Part shown: piece by piece, positions 1 to 7,820 of the stretch
Layout of the letters: each line of letters opens with the position of its first letter
How positions within the stretch are numbered: position 1 is the stretch's first letter
Assembly: GCF_934294775.1 (NCBI RefSeq)
Contig: NZ_CAKRAH010000008.1
Location: 1-64,000, forward strand
Direction of reading: 5' to 3'
DNA length: 64,000 bases
DNA from: an uncultured Dorea sp.
Lineage (GTDB): Bacteria; Bacillota; Clostridia; Lachnospirales; Lachnospiraceae
The notes under the pieces: model-generated
Told to the model about the DNA's origin: nothing
The model's database searches: none
The model's input: only the letters and a program-made list of their open reading frames with translations
Translations under genes and position numbers: made by a program

Positions 1-76
1 TCGGAACTGGCAGACGAGCAAGACTAAGGATCTTGTAAGCATTGCGCTTGTGTGGGTTCAAGTCCCATCTTCCGCA
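1..76 (+). tRNA. tRNA-Leu (anticodon AAG), 5' end cut by the window
   Basis: The sequence folds as the body of a class II tRNA. The anticodon stem is CAAGA/TCTTG (19-23 with 31-35) around a seven-base loop with AAG at 26-28. A long variable arm (36-51) is typical of Leu/Ser/Tyr tRNAs. The T arm is 52-68, and the 3' acceptor strand CTTCCGC plus discriminator A is 69-76. CCA is not encoded. The 5' acceptor strand lies before the window. A34 implies reading of CUU after deamination to inosine, which is uncommon in bacterial Leu tRNAs. Confidence 0.93.
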
Positions 77-78
77 GT

Positions 79-107
79 AAACCTCAGTAAATAACTGAGG
101 TTTTTTT
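79..107 (+). terminator. Intrinsic terminator of the tRNA-Leu transcript
   Basis: A 10-bp stem, AAACCTCAGT (79-88) with ACTGAGGTTT (94-103), closes a five-base loop and runs into a T7 tract (101-107). Confidence 0.9.
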
Positions 108-201
108 CTACCCATTTGTAAAAAATAAGCTGGAAAAAAGATTTGAAAAAATAAAGGAAATAGAAAAGTTTTGTCGAATAATATATATGAGGAGATTTTA
201 T

Positions 202-1977
202 ATGTATTATTCTGATGAGATTATAGAAGAAGTAAGATCTAGAAATGATATCGTAGATGTGATATCAACATATGTAAAATTACAGAAAAAGGGAAGTTCG
301 TATTTTGGACTTTGTCCGTTTCACAATGAAAAGTCCCCTTCTTTTTCGGTAAGCAGACAAAAACAGATGTATTATTGTTTTGGATGTGGCGCAGGAGGAA
401 ATGTATTTACCTTTCTGATGGAATATGAGAATTACACATTCGTAGAGGCGTTAAAATATCTGGCCGACCGTGCAGGTGTAGATCTTCCGGAGGAAGAATA
501 TTCCAGAGAGGAAAAAGAACGGGCAGACACAAGGGCTGTACTGCTTGAGATTAATAAGCTTGCCGCACAATATTATTATGTGCAGCTGATGAGCAGTCAG
601 GGTGCGATCGGAATGGGGTATTTCAAAAAAAGAAAGCTCAGTGATGAGACGATCCGTGCATTTGGTCTGGGGTATTCGAACAAATACAGTGATGATCTGT
701 ACCGTTATCTGAAGTCAAAAGGCTACAAAGATGATATGATCGCAAAGGCAGGACTTATTTCCGTTGATGAAAAGCATGGCGTGTATGATAAGTTCTGGAA
801 CAGGGTGATGTTCCCGATCATGGACGTGAACAGCCGGGTGATTGGATTTGGCGGTCGTGTAATGGGAGATGCCAAACCAAAATATCTGAATTCACCGGAG
901 ACAATGATTTTTGATAAAAGCCGTAATCTTTATGGACTGAACCGGGCAAGACGTACCAAGAAACCATACTTTTTACTGTGTGAGGGCTATATGGATGTGA
1001 TATCGCTTCACCAGGCAGGTTTTACAAATGCAGTAGCGTCTCTTGGGACAGCGCTTACGCCGGGACACGCTTCACTGATCAGGCGTTATGTACAGGAAGT
1101 ATATCTGACGTATGACAGCGACGGGGCAGGTACAAAAGCAGCGCTTCGTGCAATGCCGATTTTGAAGGAAGCCGGTATTACAGCGAAGATTATCCGTATG
1201 GAGCCTTATAAAGATCCAGATGAATTTATAAAGAATCTTGGTGCTGAGGCGTTTGAACAGAGGATTGCAAGTGCCAGAAATGTATTCATGTACAGTCTGG
1301 AAGTTCTGGAGAAAAATTATGATATGAATTCACCGGAAGGTAAGACGGAATTCATGAAAGAGACCGCCAGAAGACTGACAGAGTTCGAAGAAGAGATTGA
1401 ACGTAATAATTACATAGAAGCGGTTGCAAAAAGCTATCATGTAGGATTTGAAGACCTGCGTAAGCTTGTGGGACGGATGGCTGTGCAGACAGGACTTGCA
1501 AAACCAGCTGTAAAACCACGTGAGACATTAAACCGTAAGAAGAATAAAGAAGATGGCATACTGGTATCACAGAAGATTCTTCTTACATGGCTGATCGAAA
1601 GTGAAGACATATTCCGGCAGATTGAAAAGTATATTACACCGGATGACTTCTCGGGAGATTTATACCGCAAAGTCGCAAAACTTTTATATGAGCAATATGA
1701 AAAGCATGAGGTGAACCCGGCGCAGATTATGAATCATTTTACAGATGAGGAAGAACACCGGGAGGTTGCGAGCCTGTTCCATACAAAGATTAAGGAACTG
1801 ACTACAGTGAAGGAACAGGAGAAGGCATTGCAGGAAACGATATTAAGAGTAAAGGATCACAGTATTGCTGAGGCAACGAAGAATCTGGATCCGACGGATA
1901 TTCAGGGGCTGCAGCGTCTGATGAATGAAAAAAGAAAAATGCAGGATCTAAAGGCACTGCATATTTCCATTAATTAA
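202..1977 (+). CDS. dnaG: DNA primase DnaG
   Basis: DnaG synthesises the RNA primers used at the replication fork. The start at 202 is preferred over the ATG at 187 because GAGGAG at 189-194 sits seven bases before 202, giving 591 residues beginning MYYSDEIIEEV. The N-terminal zinc-binding domain is visible (CPFHNEKSPSF then CFGCGAGG, roughly residues 38-65). The TOPRIM core follows, with EGYMDV and the DSDGAG acidic motif near residues 260-310. The C-terminal helicase-binding region is about 440-591. Gene order dnaG-rpoD is the usual macromolecular-synthesis arrangement of Firmicutes, with 39 bp between the genes. The length is normal for the family. Confidence 0.97.
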   Translation: MYYSDEIIEEVRSRNDIVDVISTYVKLQKKGSSYFGLCPFHNEKSPSFSVSRQKQMYYCFGCGAGGNVFTFLMEYENYTFVEALKYLADRAGVDLPEEEYSREEKERADTRAVLLEINKLAAQYYYVQLMSSQGAIGMGYFKKRKLSDETIRAFGLGYSNKYSDDLYRYLKSKGYKDDMIAKAGLISVDEKHGVYDKFWNRVMFPIMDVNSRVIGFGGRVMGDAKPKYLNSPETMIFDKSRNLYGLNRARRTKKPYFLLCEGYMDVISLHQAGFTNAVASLGTALTPGHASLIRRYVQEVYLTYDSDGAGTKAALRAMPILKEAGITAKIIRMEPYKDPDEFIKNLGAEAFEQRIASARNVFMYSLEVLEKNYDMNSPEGKTEFMKETARRLTEFEEEIERNNYIEAVAKSYHVGFEDLRKLVGRMAVQTGLAKPAVKPRETLNRKKNKEDGILVSQKILLTWLIESEDIFRQIEKYITPDDFSGDLYRKVAKLLYEQYEKHEVNPAQIMNHFTDEEEHREVASLFHTKIKELTTVKEQEKALQETILRVKDHSIAEATKNLDPTDIQGLQRLMNEKRKMQDLKALHISIN

Positions 1978-2016
1978 GGATAAAATATAAACAAGCAATG
2001 AGAGGATGGACATTAC

Positions 2017-3126
2017 ATGGATGAAAATATCGTAAAATTCCAGGAAAAATTAAGAGAACTGGTATCACTTGGAAAAAAGAAAAAAAGTATCCTGGAGATT
2101 CAGGAGATCAATGATTTCTTCTCTGATATGGATCTGGATTCGGATCAGATGGAGAAAGTGTTTGATTATCTGGAAGCAAATAATATTGATGTTCTCAGAA
2201 TCAGTAATGACGATGATGACATTCCGGATGATATTATCGTATCAGACGAGGATGACATAGATGTTGAAAAGATAGATCTGTCTGTGCCGGATGGAATCAG
2301 TATTGAGGATCCGGTCCGTATGTATCTGAAAGAAATCGGTAAAGTACCACTTCTGACTGCAGAAGAAGAAGTGGATCTGGCAAAGAGAATGGCAGAAGGA
2401 GACGAGGATGCCAAGAAACGTCTGGCAGAGGCAAACTTACGTCTGGTAGTAAGTATTGCAAAGAGATATGTCGGACGAGGAATGTTATTCCTGGATCTGA
2501 TTCAGGAAGGAAACTTAGGTCTTATTAAGGCTGTTGAGAAATTTGACTACCACAAAGGATTTAAGTTCAGTACCTATGCTACATGGTGGATCAGACAGGC
2601 AATCACAAGAGCAATTGCTGATCAGGCAAGAACCATCCGTATTCCTGTTCATATGGTAGAGACGATCAATAAACTGATCCGTGTATCCAGACAGTTACTG
2701 CAGGAACTGGGACGTGAACCTACGCCGGAAGAGATTGCAGCAGAACTGGATATGCCGGTAGAAAGAGTAAGAGAAATTCTGAAGATTTCTCAGGAACCGG
2801 TTTCTCTGGAGACTCCGATCGGAGAAGAAGAGGACAGTCATCTGGGAGACTTTATTCAGGATGATAACGTACCAGTTCCGGCTGAGGCAGCAGCACAGAC
2901 ACTGTTAAAAGAGCAGCTGGATGAAGTGCTGGATACTCTGACAGAGAGAGAGCAGAAGGTATTAAGACTCAGATTTGGAATGAATGATGGACGTGCACGT
3001 ACACTGGAAGAAGTCGGCAAAGAATTCGATGTTACCCGTGAGCGTATCCGTCAGATCGAGGCGAAAGCGCTGAGAAAATTACGTCATCCAAGCCGGAGCA
3101 GAAAATTAAGAGATTATTTAGATTAA
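2017..3126 (+). CDS. rpoD: Primary sigma factor RpoD/SigA
   Basis: Housekeeping sigma-70 factor of 369 residues. It directs RNA polymerase to TTGACA/TATAAT promoters, which matches the promoters found across this window. An acidic N-terminal region (region 1.1) is followed by region 1.2 (DPVRMYLKEIGKVPLL). Regions 2.1-2.4 run through NLRLVVSIAKRY, GNLGLIKAVEKFDY and STYATWWIRQAI. Region 3 (RIPVHMVETINK) follows, and region 4.2 has the helix-turn-helix EVGKEFDVTRERIRQIEAKAL near the C-terminus. A GAGGATGG sequence precedes the ATG. It lies between dnaG and trmK with short gaps, so it is probably part of the same operon. Confidence 0.98.
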   Translation: MDENIVKFQEKLRELVSLGKKKKSILEIQEINDFFSDMDLDSDQMEKVFDYLEANNIDVLRISNDDDDIPDDIIVSDEDDIDVEKIDLSVPDGISIEDPVRMYLKEIGKVPLLTAEEEVDLAKRMAEGDEDAKKRLAEANLRLVVSIAKRYVGRGMLFLDLIQEGNLGLIKAVEKFDYHKGFKFSTYATWWIRQAITRAIADQARTIRIPVHMVETINKLIRVSRQLLQELGREPTPEEIAAELDMPVERVREILKISQEPVSLETPIGEEEDSHLGDFIQDDNVPVPAEAAAQTLLKEQLDEVLDTLTEREQKVLRLRFGMNDGRARTLEEVGKEFDVTRERIRQIEAKALRKLRHPSRSRKLRDYLD

Positions 3127-3130
3127 GAAA

Positions 3131-3197
3131 AGAGGCGCCTATGGAACTATCAAAAAGACTGCAGGCAGTTGCAGATCTGGTGACAGAGGGCGCCTCT
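3131..3197 (+). promoter_or_regulatory. Hairpin that could mask the trmK ribosome-binding site
   Basis: AGAGGCGCC at 3131-3139 covers the only plausible Shine-Dalgarno sequence of trmK. It is exactly complementary to GGCGCCTCT at 3189-3197 inside the coding sequence. The nine G/C-rich pairs would enclose the start codon. The complementarity is seen directly. An effect on translation is inference. Confidence 0.45.
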
Positions 3198-3836
3198 GTT
3201 GCAGATATCGGAACGGATCACGGATATATACCAATTTATCTGGTAGAGAAGCATATTGCGAAAAAAGTGATTGCGCTGGATATCAACAGAGGCCCGCTGG
3301 AAAGAGCCAGGATGCATATTGTCGGGCATGGATTAAAAGGGAAAATAGAAACGAGACTTTCGGACGGACTTGAAAAAGTAGAACCCGGAGAAGTAGATAC
3401 AATGATCGCAGCCGGAATGGGTGGAGGCCTCGTTATTAAGATACTGATGGAAGGTCGTGAAGTCGTACAGACATTGGATACGATGATCTTGCAGCCGCAG
3501 TCGGAGATTGAAAGAGTAAGATGGTTTTTGCAGAAACAACATCTGAAGATCATAGAAGAAGATATGGTAGAAGAAGATGGAAAGTTCTATCCGATGATGA
3601 AAGTGGTACATGCAGAACCGGAAGTATATTCACAATGTGAATATATATATGGGAAAAAGCTGTTGGAAGACCGGCATCCTGTACTGAAAAAGTATCTGGA
3701 TCGAGAGATGGCGGTAAAAGAAAGTGTATTTCATCAGTTGTTCAGACATCAGAACAGTGTAAGTGCAATGGAACGGATGGAAGAAGTAAAAAAGGAAATC
3801 GTACTGACACAACAGGCATTAAAATATTACGAGTAA
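3141..3836 (+). CDS. trmK: tRNA (adenine(22)-N(1))-methyltransferase TrmK
   Basis: SAM-dependent methyltransferase (COG2384) that forms m1A22 in tRNAs, a modification typical of Gram-positive bacteria. The 231-residue length is standard. The SAM-binding motif appears as VADIGTDHGYIPIYL near residue 20, followed by VIALDINRGPLERA and the catalytic-region AAGMGGGL near residue 90. The tail is helical, as in the family. It begins 14 bp after rpoD and is followed 19 bp later by the Nif3-like gene, an order conserved in many Firmicutes. The start codon sits inside a possible hairpin (3131-3197). Confidence 0.93.
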   Translation: MELSKRLQAVADLVTEGASVADIGTDHGYIPIYLVEKHIAKKVIALDINRGPLERARMHIVGHGLKGKIETRLSDGLEKVEPGEVDTMIAAGMGGGLVIKILMEGREVVQTLDTMILQPQSEIERVRWFLQKQHLKIIEEDMVEEDGKFYPMMKVVHAEPEVYSQCEYIYGKKLLEDRHPVLKKYLDREMAVKESVFHQLFRHQNSVSAMERMEEVKKEIVLTQQALKYYE

Positions 3837-3855
3837 AAGAAAGGAAGTATGCAGT

Positions 3856-4650
3856 ATGTTATGTAAAGAAGTAATGGACGTGATTGAAAGAGAGTATCCT
3901 CTTAGTTATGCTCTTGACTGGGATAATGTAGGACTCCTGGTTGGAAGAGATGATAAAGAGGTAAAACGGATTTATATCGCACTGGATGCAACGGATGACG
4001 TGATTGAAAAAGCAATCAGTGTGCAGGCAGATATGCTGATCACACATCATCCGATGCTTTTTTCACCGGTTAAAAAGATAAATAATCTTGAATTTACCGG
4101 CGGCCGGATTCTGAAGCTGATCCAGAATGATATTTCTTACTATGCAATGCATACGAATTACGATGTGCTTGGGATGGCGGATCTTTCCGGCGACAAGATG
4201 AATATGCGGGATGCAGAGATCCTGGAAGTAACCAGCGAAGGTGATATTGGAAAAGAAGATGAACCGGAAGGAATTGGAAGAGTTTCTGATCTTGAAGAAC
4301 CGATGACGCTTAGAGAGTGCTGTGAAGATGTCAAAGAGGCATTTCATCTGGGAGCCGTAAAAGTCTTTGGTAATCTGGAACAGAAGGTGAAACGCATTGC
4401 AATATGTCCGGGATCAGGGAAAAGTGTGATACGGACAGCGCTTGAGAAAAAGGCAGATGTATTGATTACAGGAGATATTGGTCATCATGAAGGTATTGAT
4501 GCTGTGGAACAGGGGCTGGCAATCATAGATGGCGGACATTATGGTATTGAGCATATATTTATTGAAGATATGCGTCAGTATCTGGAAAAGAATCTGCAAC
4601 AGGTAGACGTGGTGGCAGCACCAATCAGTCATCCGTTTCTGATTGTGTAG
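3856..4650 (+). CDS. Nif3-like dinuclear metal centre protein (YqfO family)
   Basis: Member of the Nif3/YqfO (NIF3/DUF34) family, which binds two metal ions and whose precise role is not settled; GTP cyclohydrolase-related and metal-handling roles have been proposed. At 264 residues this is the short form, without the inserted central domain of Bacillus YqfO. Metal ligands are visible as THHPMLF near residue 64, a conserved HTNYD near residue 97, and GDIGHHEG plus DGGHYGIEH near residues 208-230. It follows trmK closely, the usual neighbour. Confidence 0.9.
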   Translation: MLCKEVMDVIEREYPLSYALDWDNVGLLVGRDDKEVKRIYIALDATDDVIEKAISVQADMLITHHPMLFSPVKKINNLEFTGGRILKLIQNDISYYAMHTNYDVLGMADLSGDKMNMRDAEILEVTSEGDIGKEDEPEGIGRVSDLEEPMTLRECCEDVKEAFHLGAVKVFGNLEQKVKRIAICPGSGKSVIRTALEKKADVLITGDIGHHEGIDAVEQGLAIIDGGHYGIEHIFIEDMRQYLEKNLQQVDVVAAPISHPFLIV

Positions 4651-4703
4651 TGAAAGGACATAAGTGCTACAGAAGCTGAATATAGTGAAAATGAGGTGAG
4701 CTT

Positions 4704-6416
4704 ATGAAGAACCAGAATTATGAAGAGCAGATCCAACAAGAAACCACAGCAGACAGAAAATTCTATACCGTAGAAGTGAATAATGAAAGCAGAAAATTCC
4801 AAGAAGGAACAAGCTACCGGGAGATAGCAGAAGCATATCAGAAAGACTATCCACATGATATTGTGCTTGCTTTTGTAAATGGAAGACTACAGGAATTATT
4901 CAAAACACTGGATCAGAATTGCAAGATGCAATTTGTTACAACCGGAGAACCACTTGGATACAAAGCGTACAGAAGAAGCATGAGCCTGATGCTTGTAAAA
5001 GCCGTATACGATGTGGCCGAGCATAAGAATATTGATAAAGTCCGGATTCATTATTCTGTCAGTAAGGGGTACTATTGTACGATCGAAGGAAAGATTGAAC
5101 TGACGCAGGAATTTCTGGATAAAGTAGACACGCGGATGCGGGAAATGGTGAAACAGGATCTTCCGATACAGAAAAAAAGTGTGCATACGGACGATGCGAT
5201 TGCGATGTTTGGAAAGCACGGAATGCACGATAAAGAAAGATTGTTTCATTACAGACGGGTCTCCCGCGTGAACATTTACCGCATGAATGAATTCGAAGAT
5301 TATTATTACGGATATATGGTTCCGAGCGCAGGATACCTGAAATATTTTAAATTGTATCTGTATGATGAAGGGTTCGTAATTCAGATGCCAGGACAGAATG
5401 ATCCGGAAGTGGTTCCTCCATTTGAACCACAAAACAAGTTGTTCAGTGTGCTAAAGGAAGCAACCAGCTGGGGAGATTCACAAGGGATTGAAACAGTAGG
5501 AGATCTGAATGATAAGATTACCCGGGGAAATGTTAATGAACTGGTTCTGGTACAGGAGGCACTTCAGGAAGAAAAGATTGCACAGATTGCAGAACAGATT
5601 AAGAAACGGCCGGATGTCAGATTTGTCCTGATTGCGGGCCCGTCTTCTTCCAGCAAGACAACATTCTCACATCGATTGTCTGTTCAGCTCCGTGCAAATG
5701 GACTGTGTCCGTATCCGATTGCGGTAGATAATTACTTTAAAGAAAGAGAAGAAAATCCGAAAGACGAGAATGGCAATTATGACTTTGAAGGTCTGGGAGC
5801 AGTAGATATCAAACTTTTTAACCAGCAGCTGCAGGATCTGCGGGATGGGAAAGAAGTGGTCATGCCGGAGTTTAATTTTGTGACAGGGCATAAGGAGTTC
5901 AGGGGACCTGCTAAGAAATTAAAAGAGAATGAAGTACTGGTAATAGAAGGTATACACTGCCTGAATCCGGAACTGACAAAAAACCTGCCGGATAAAAATA
6001 AGTTCAAGATATATATCAGTGCACTGACGCAGTTGAATATAGATGAACATAACCGGATTCCGACAACGGATGGACGACTGATCCGCAGAATTATACGGGA
6101 TGCAAGAACAAGAGGTACTTCTGCAAAAGAGACAATCCGGATGTGGCCGTCTGTCAGAAAAGGAGAAGAACGCAATATCTTCCCGTATCAGGAAGAAGCA
6201 GATGTGATGTTTAATTCAGCACTCATCTATGAACTGGCAGTATTAAAGCCATATGTGGAAGCACTGCTTTTCGGGATTGAACGGGACTGCCCGGAATATC
6301 TGGAAGCAAAAAGACTTTTAAAATTCCTGGATTATTTTGTGGGAATTGGAAGTGAAAATGTGCCGGCGAATTCTCTGCTAAGAGAATTTATCGGAGGTGG
6401 ATGTTTCCGCGTCTGA
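4704..6416 (+). CDS. Nucleoside kinase with TGS-like N-terminus (uridine kinase superfamily)
   Basis: A 570-residue protein. The first ~75 residues resemble a TGS/ubiquitin-like domain (FYTVEVNNESRKF...IVLAFVNGRLQEL). Residues ~80-240 resemble the second additional domain of threonyl-tRNA synthetase. The C-terminal half is a phosphoribulokinase/uridine-kinase P-loop domain with GPSSSSKTT near residue 313, a DNYF substrate loop and VIEGIHCLN. Proteins of this layout are common in Clostridia and annotated as nucleoside kinases; the substrate of this one cannot be told from sequence. It follows the Nif3-like gene by 53 bp and ends just before a strong bidirectional terminator. Confidence 0.85.
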   Translation: MKNQNYEEQIQQETTADRKFYTVEVNNESRKFQEGTSYREIAEAYQKDYPHDIVLAFVNGRLQELFKTLDQNCKMQFVTTGEPLGYKAYRRSMSLMLVKAVYDVAEHKNIDKVRIHYSVSKGYYCTIEGKIELTQEFLDKVDTRMREMVKQDLPIQKKSVHTDDAIAMFGKHGMHDKERLFHYRRVSRVNIYRMNEFEDYYYGYMVPSAGYLKYFKLYLYDEGFVIQMPGQNDPEVVPPFEPQNKLFSVLKEATSWGDSQGIETVGDLNDKITRGNVNELVLVQEALQEEKIAQIAEQIKKRPDVRFVLIAGPSSSSKTTFSHRLSVQLRANGLCPYPIAVDNYFKEREENPKDENGNYDFEGLGAVDIKLFNQQLQDLRDGKEVVMPEFNFVTGHKEFRGPAKKLKENEVLVIEGIHCLNPELTKNLPDKNKFKIYISALTQLNIDEHNRIPTTDGRLIRRIIRDARTRGTSAKETIRMWPSVRKGEERNIFPYQEEADVMFNSALIYELAVLKPYVEALLFGIERDCPEYLEAKRLLKFLDYFVGIGSENVPANSLLREFIGGGCFRV

Positions 6417-6438
6417 AACAAAGTGATGACGATATAAA

Positions 6439-6497
6439 AACAGCAGAATATATACCAAAGGTTAAGAGAAAAAGCGGTATATATTCTGCTGTTTTTT
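6439..6497. terminator. Bidirectional terminator between the nucleoside kinase and aroC
   Basis: An 18-bp perfect inverted repeat, 6439-6456 with 6476-6493, closes a 19-base loop. It ends in a T-tract on the plus strand and has an A-run before it that becomes a T-tract on the minus strand. It serves the two convergent genes. Confidence 0.93.
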
Positions 6498-6514
6498 GTA
6501 TCAAAGTAAGAAGA

Positions 6515-7612
6515 TTAAAGATAGATCTTTTTCAAATAATCAATCTTAGAATGCATATTCTGCATCAACAGATCGACCAGGGTAATAGCTGCCATAGACT
6601 CTACAACGACAACTGCACGTGGGACAACGACAGGATCGTGGCGTCCGGATATTTCAATTTCGATATTATCCCCAGAGGTATTGACTGTTCTCTGAGGCTG
6701 TGAAATAGATGGGGTTGGTTTTACCGCAGCGCGGAAAATAATCTGGCTTCCATCACTTAATCCGCCCAGGATACCACCACTGTGATTAGTTGCTTTGCGG
6801 ATCTGTCCGTTTTCGGAAAGGAATGCATCGTTATTGATACTTCCGGTAGAAGAGGTTACAGCAAAACCATCGCCGAATTCAATACCTTTTACTGCACCGA
6901 TAGACATAACTGCCTGTGCAAGAGCTGCATCCAACTTGTCAAATACAGGTTCTCCGATACCGGCAGGCATACCATCGATCAGGCATTCAATCATTCCACC
7001 GGAAGAATCTCTTTCCTGGATACATTTTTCAAGATAAGTACCGGCCTGGGCTGCATAATCCAGATTTGGCATGTACAGGTGGTTTTCACTGATCACATCG
7101 AAATCGTAAGCGCTATCAGGAATCATGACTGGCCCGATGGATTTAGTATAAGTAGTCAGGCGGATTCCCAGTGTTTCAAGAATGCGGCAAGCAACAGCAC
7201 CGGCTGCGACGCGCCCGATTGTTTCACGTCCGGAAGTGCGTCCGCCACCCCGGTAATCCCGAAGGCCGTATTTCTGATCAAAGGTATAATCAGCGTGACC
7301 AGGGCGGTAACAATCTTTGATCTTGCTGTAGTCGTGAGAACGCTGGTCTTTGTTATGGACGATGAGGGAAATCGGTGTTCCAGTTGTGATATCTTCAAGC
7401 ACACCGGAAAGAATCTCTACCTGATCTGATTCTTTTCTGGCTGTGGTGAATTTGCTTTGGCCAGGCTTGCGTCGATTGAGAAATGTCTGTATATAATCAG
7501 CGGTAAGTGGAATTCCGGCCGGGCAGCCATCGATTACAACACCGAGTGCCGGTCCATGAGATTCTCCCCATGTGGTAATAGTGAATAAGGTTCCGTATGT
7601 AGATCCTGCCAT
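6515..7612 (-). CDS. aroC: Chorismate synthase AroC
   Basis: Converts 5-enolpyruvylshikimate-3-phosphate to chorismate with reduced FMN, the last step of the common aromatic pathway. The 365-residue length is normal. Family signatures are seen in order: TTWGESHGPALGVVIDG near the start, DYRGGGRTSGRETIGRVAAGA near residue 118, and GGLSDGSQIIFRAAVKPTPS near residue 285. It is monocistronic on the minus strand with its own promoter (7662-7690). The other common-pathway genes are not in the window. The aroD/aroE-type genes at 36-37.7 kb belong to a separate catabolic locus. Confidence 0.97.
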   Translation of the reverse strand: MAGSTYGTLFTITTWGESHGPALGVVIDGCPAGIPLTADYIQTFLNRRKPGQSKFTTARKESDQVEILSGVLEDITTGTPISLIVHNKDQRSHDYSKIKDCYRPGHADYTFDQKYGLRDYRGGGRTSGRETIGRVAAGAVACRILETLGIRLTTYTKSIGPVMIPDSAYDFDVISENHLYMPNLDYAAQAGTYLEKCIQERDSSGGMIECLIDGMPAGIGEPVFDKLDAALAQAVMSIGAVKGIEFGDGFAVTSSTGSINNDAFLSENGQIRKATNHSGGILGGLSDGSQIIFRAAVKPTPSISQPQRTVNTSGDNIEIEISGRHDPVVVPRAVVVVESMAAITLVDLLMQNMHSKIDYLKKIYL

Positions 7613-7661
7613 GTTTGTTGTCTCCTTAGAATAGATTTGGCCAAAAATTGACTATGATTGT

Positions 7662-7690
7662 ATTATATAGAAAAAGAAATGAAGCCGCAA
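7662..7690 (-). promoter_or_regulatory. Predicted promoter of aroC
   Basis: On the minus strand TTGCGG (7690-7685) and a perfect TATAAT (7667-7662) are separated by 17 bp, about 40 bp before the aroC ribosome-binding site. Confidence 0.65.
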
Positions 7691-7820
7691 TCATAAAATA
7701 TTCATAAATTCTAAAGGATTTTTTTTATAATTTGTCTGTACTTTTCCATTTGTGCATATTATAATTAGGAAGCGTGAACTTTATATAAGAGAATTATTTA
7801 CTATAGAGGAGTAAGGCAAA

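Noticed and set aside
4896..5432. 178-residue minus-strand frame inside the nucleoside kinase gene
   Set aside because: Shadow of a well-supported plus-strand gene, with no ribosome-binding site and no recognisable motif.
6401..6703. 100-residue plus-strand frame over the terminator and the end of aroC
   Set aside because: It crosses a strong terminator and is antisense to aroC; no start signal.
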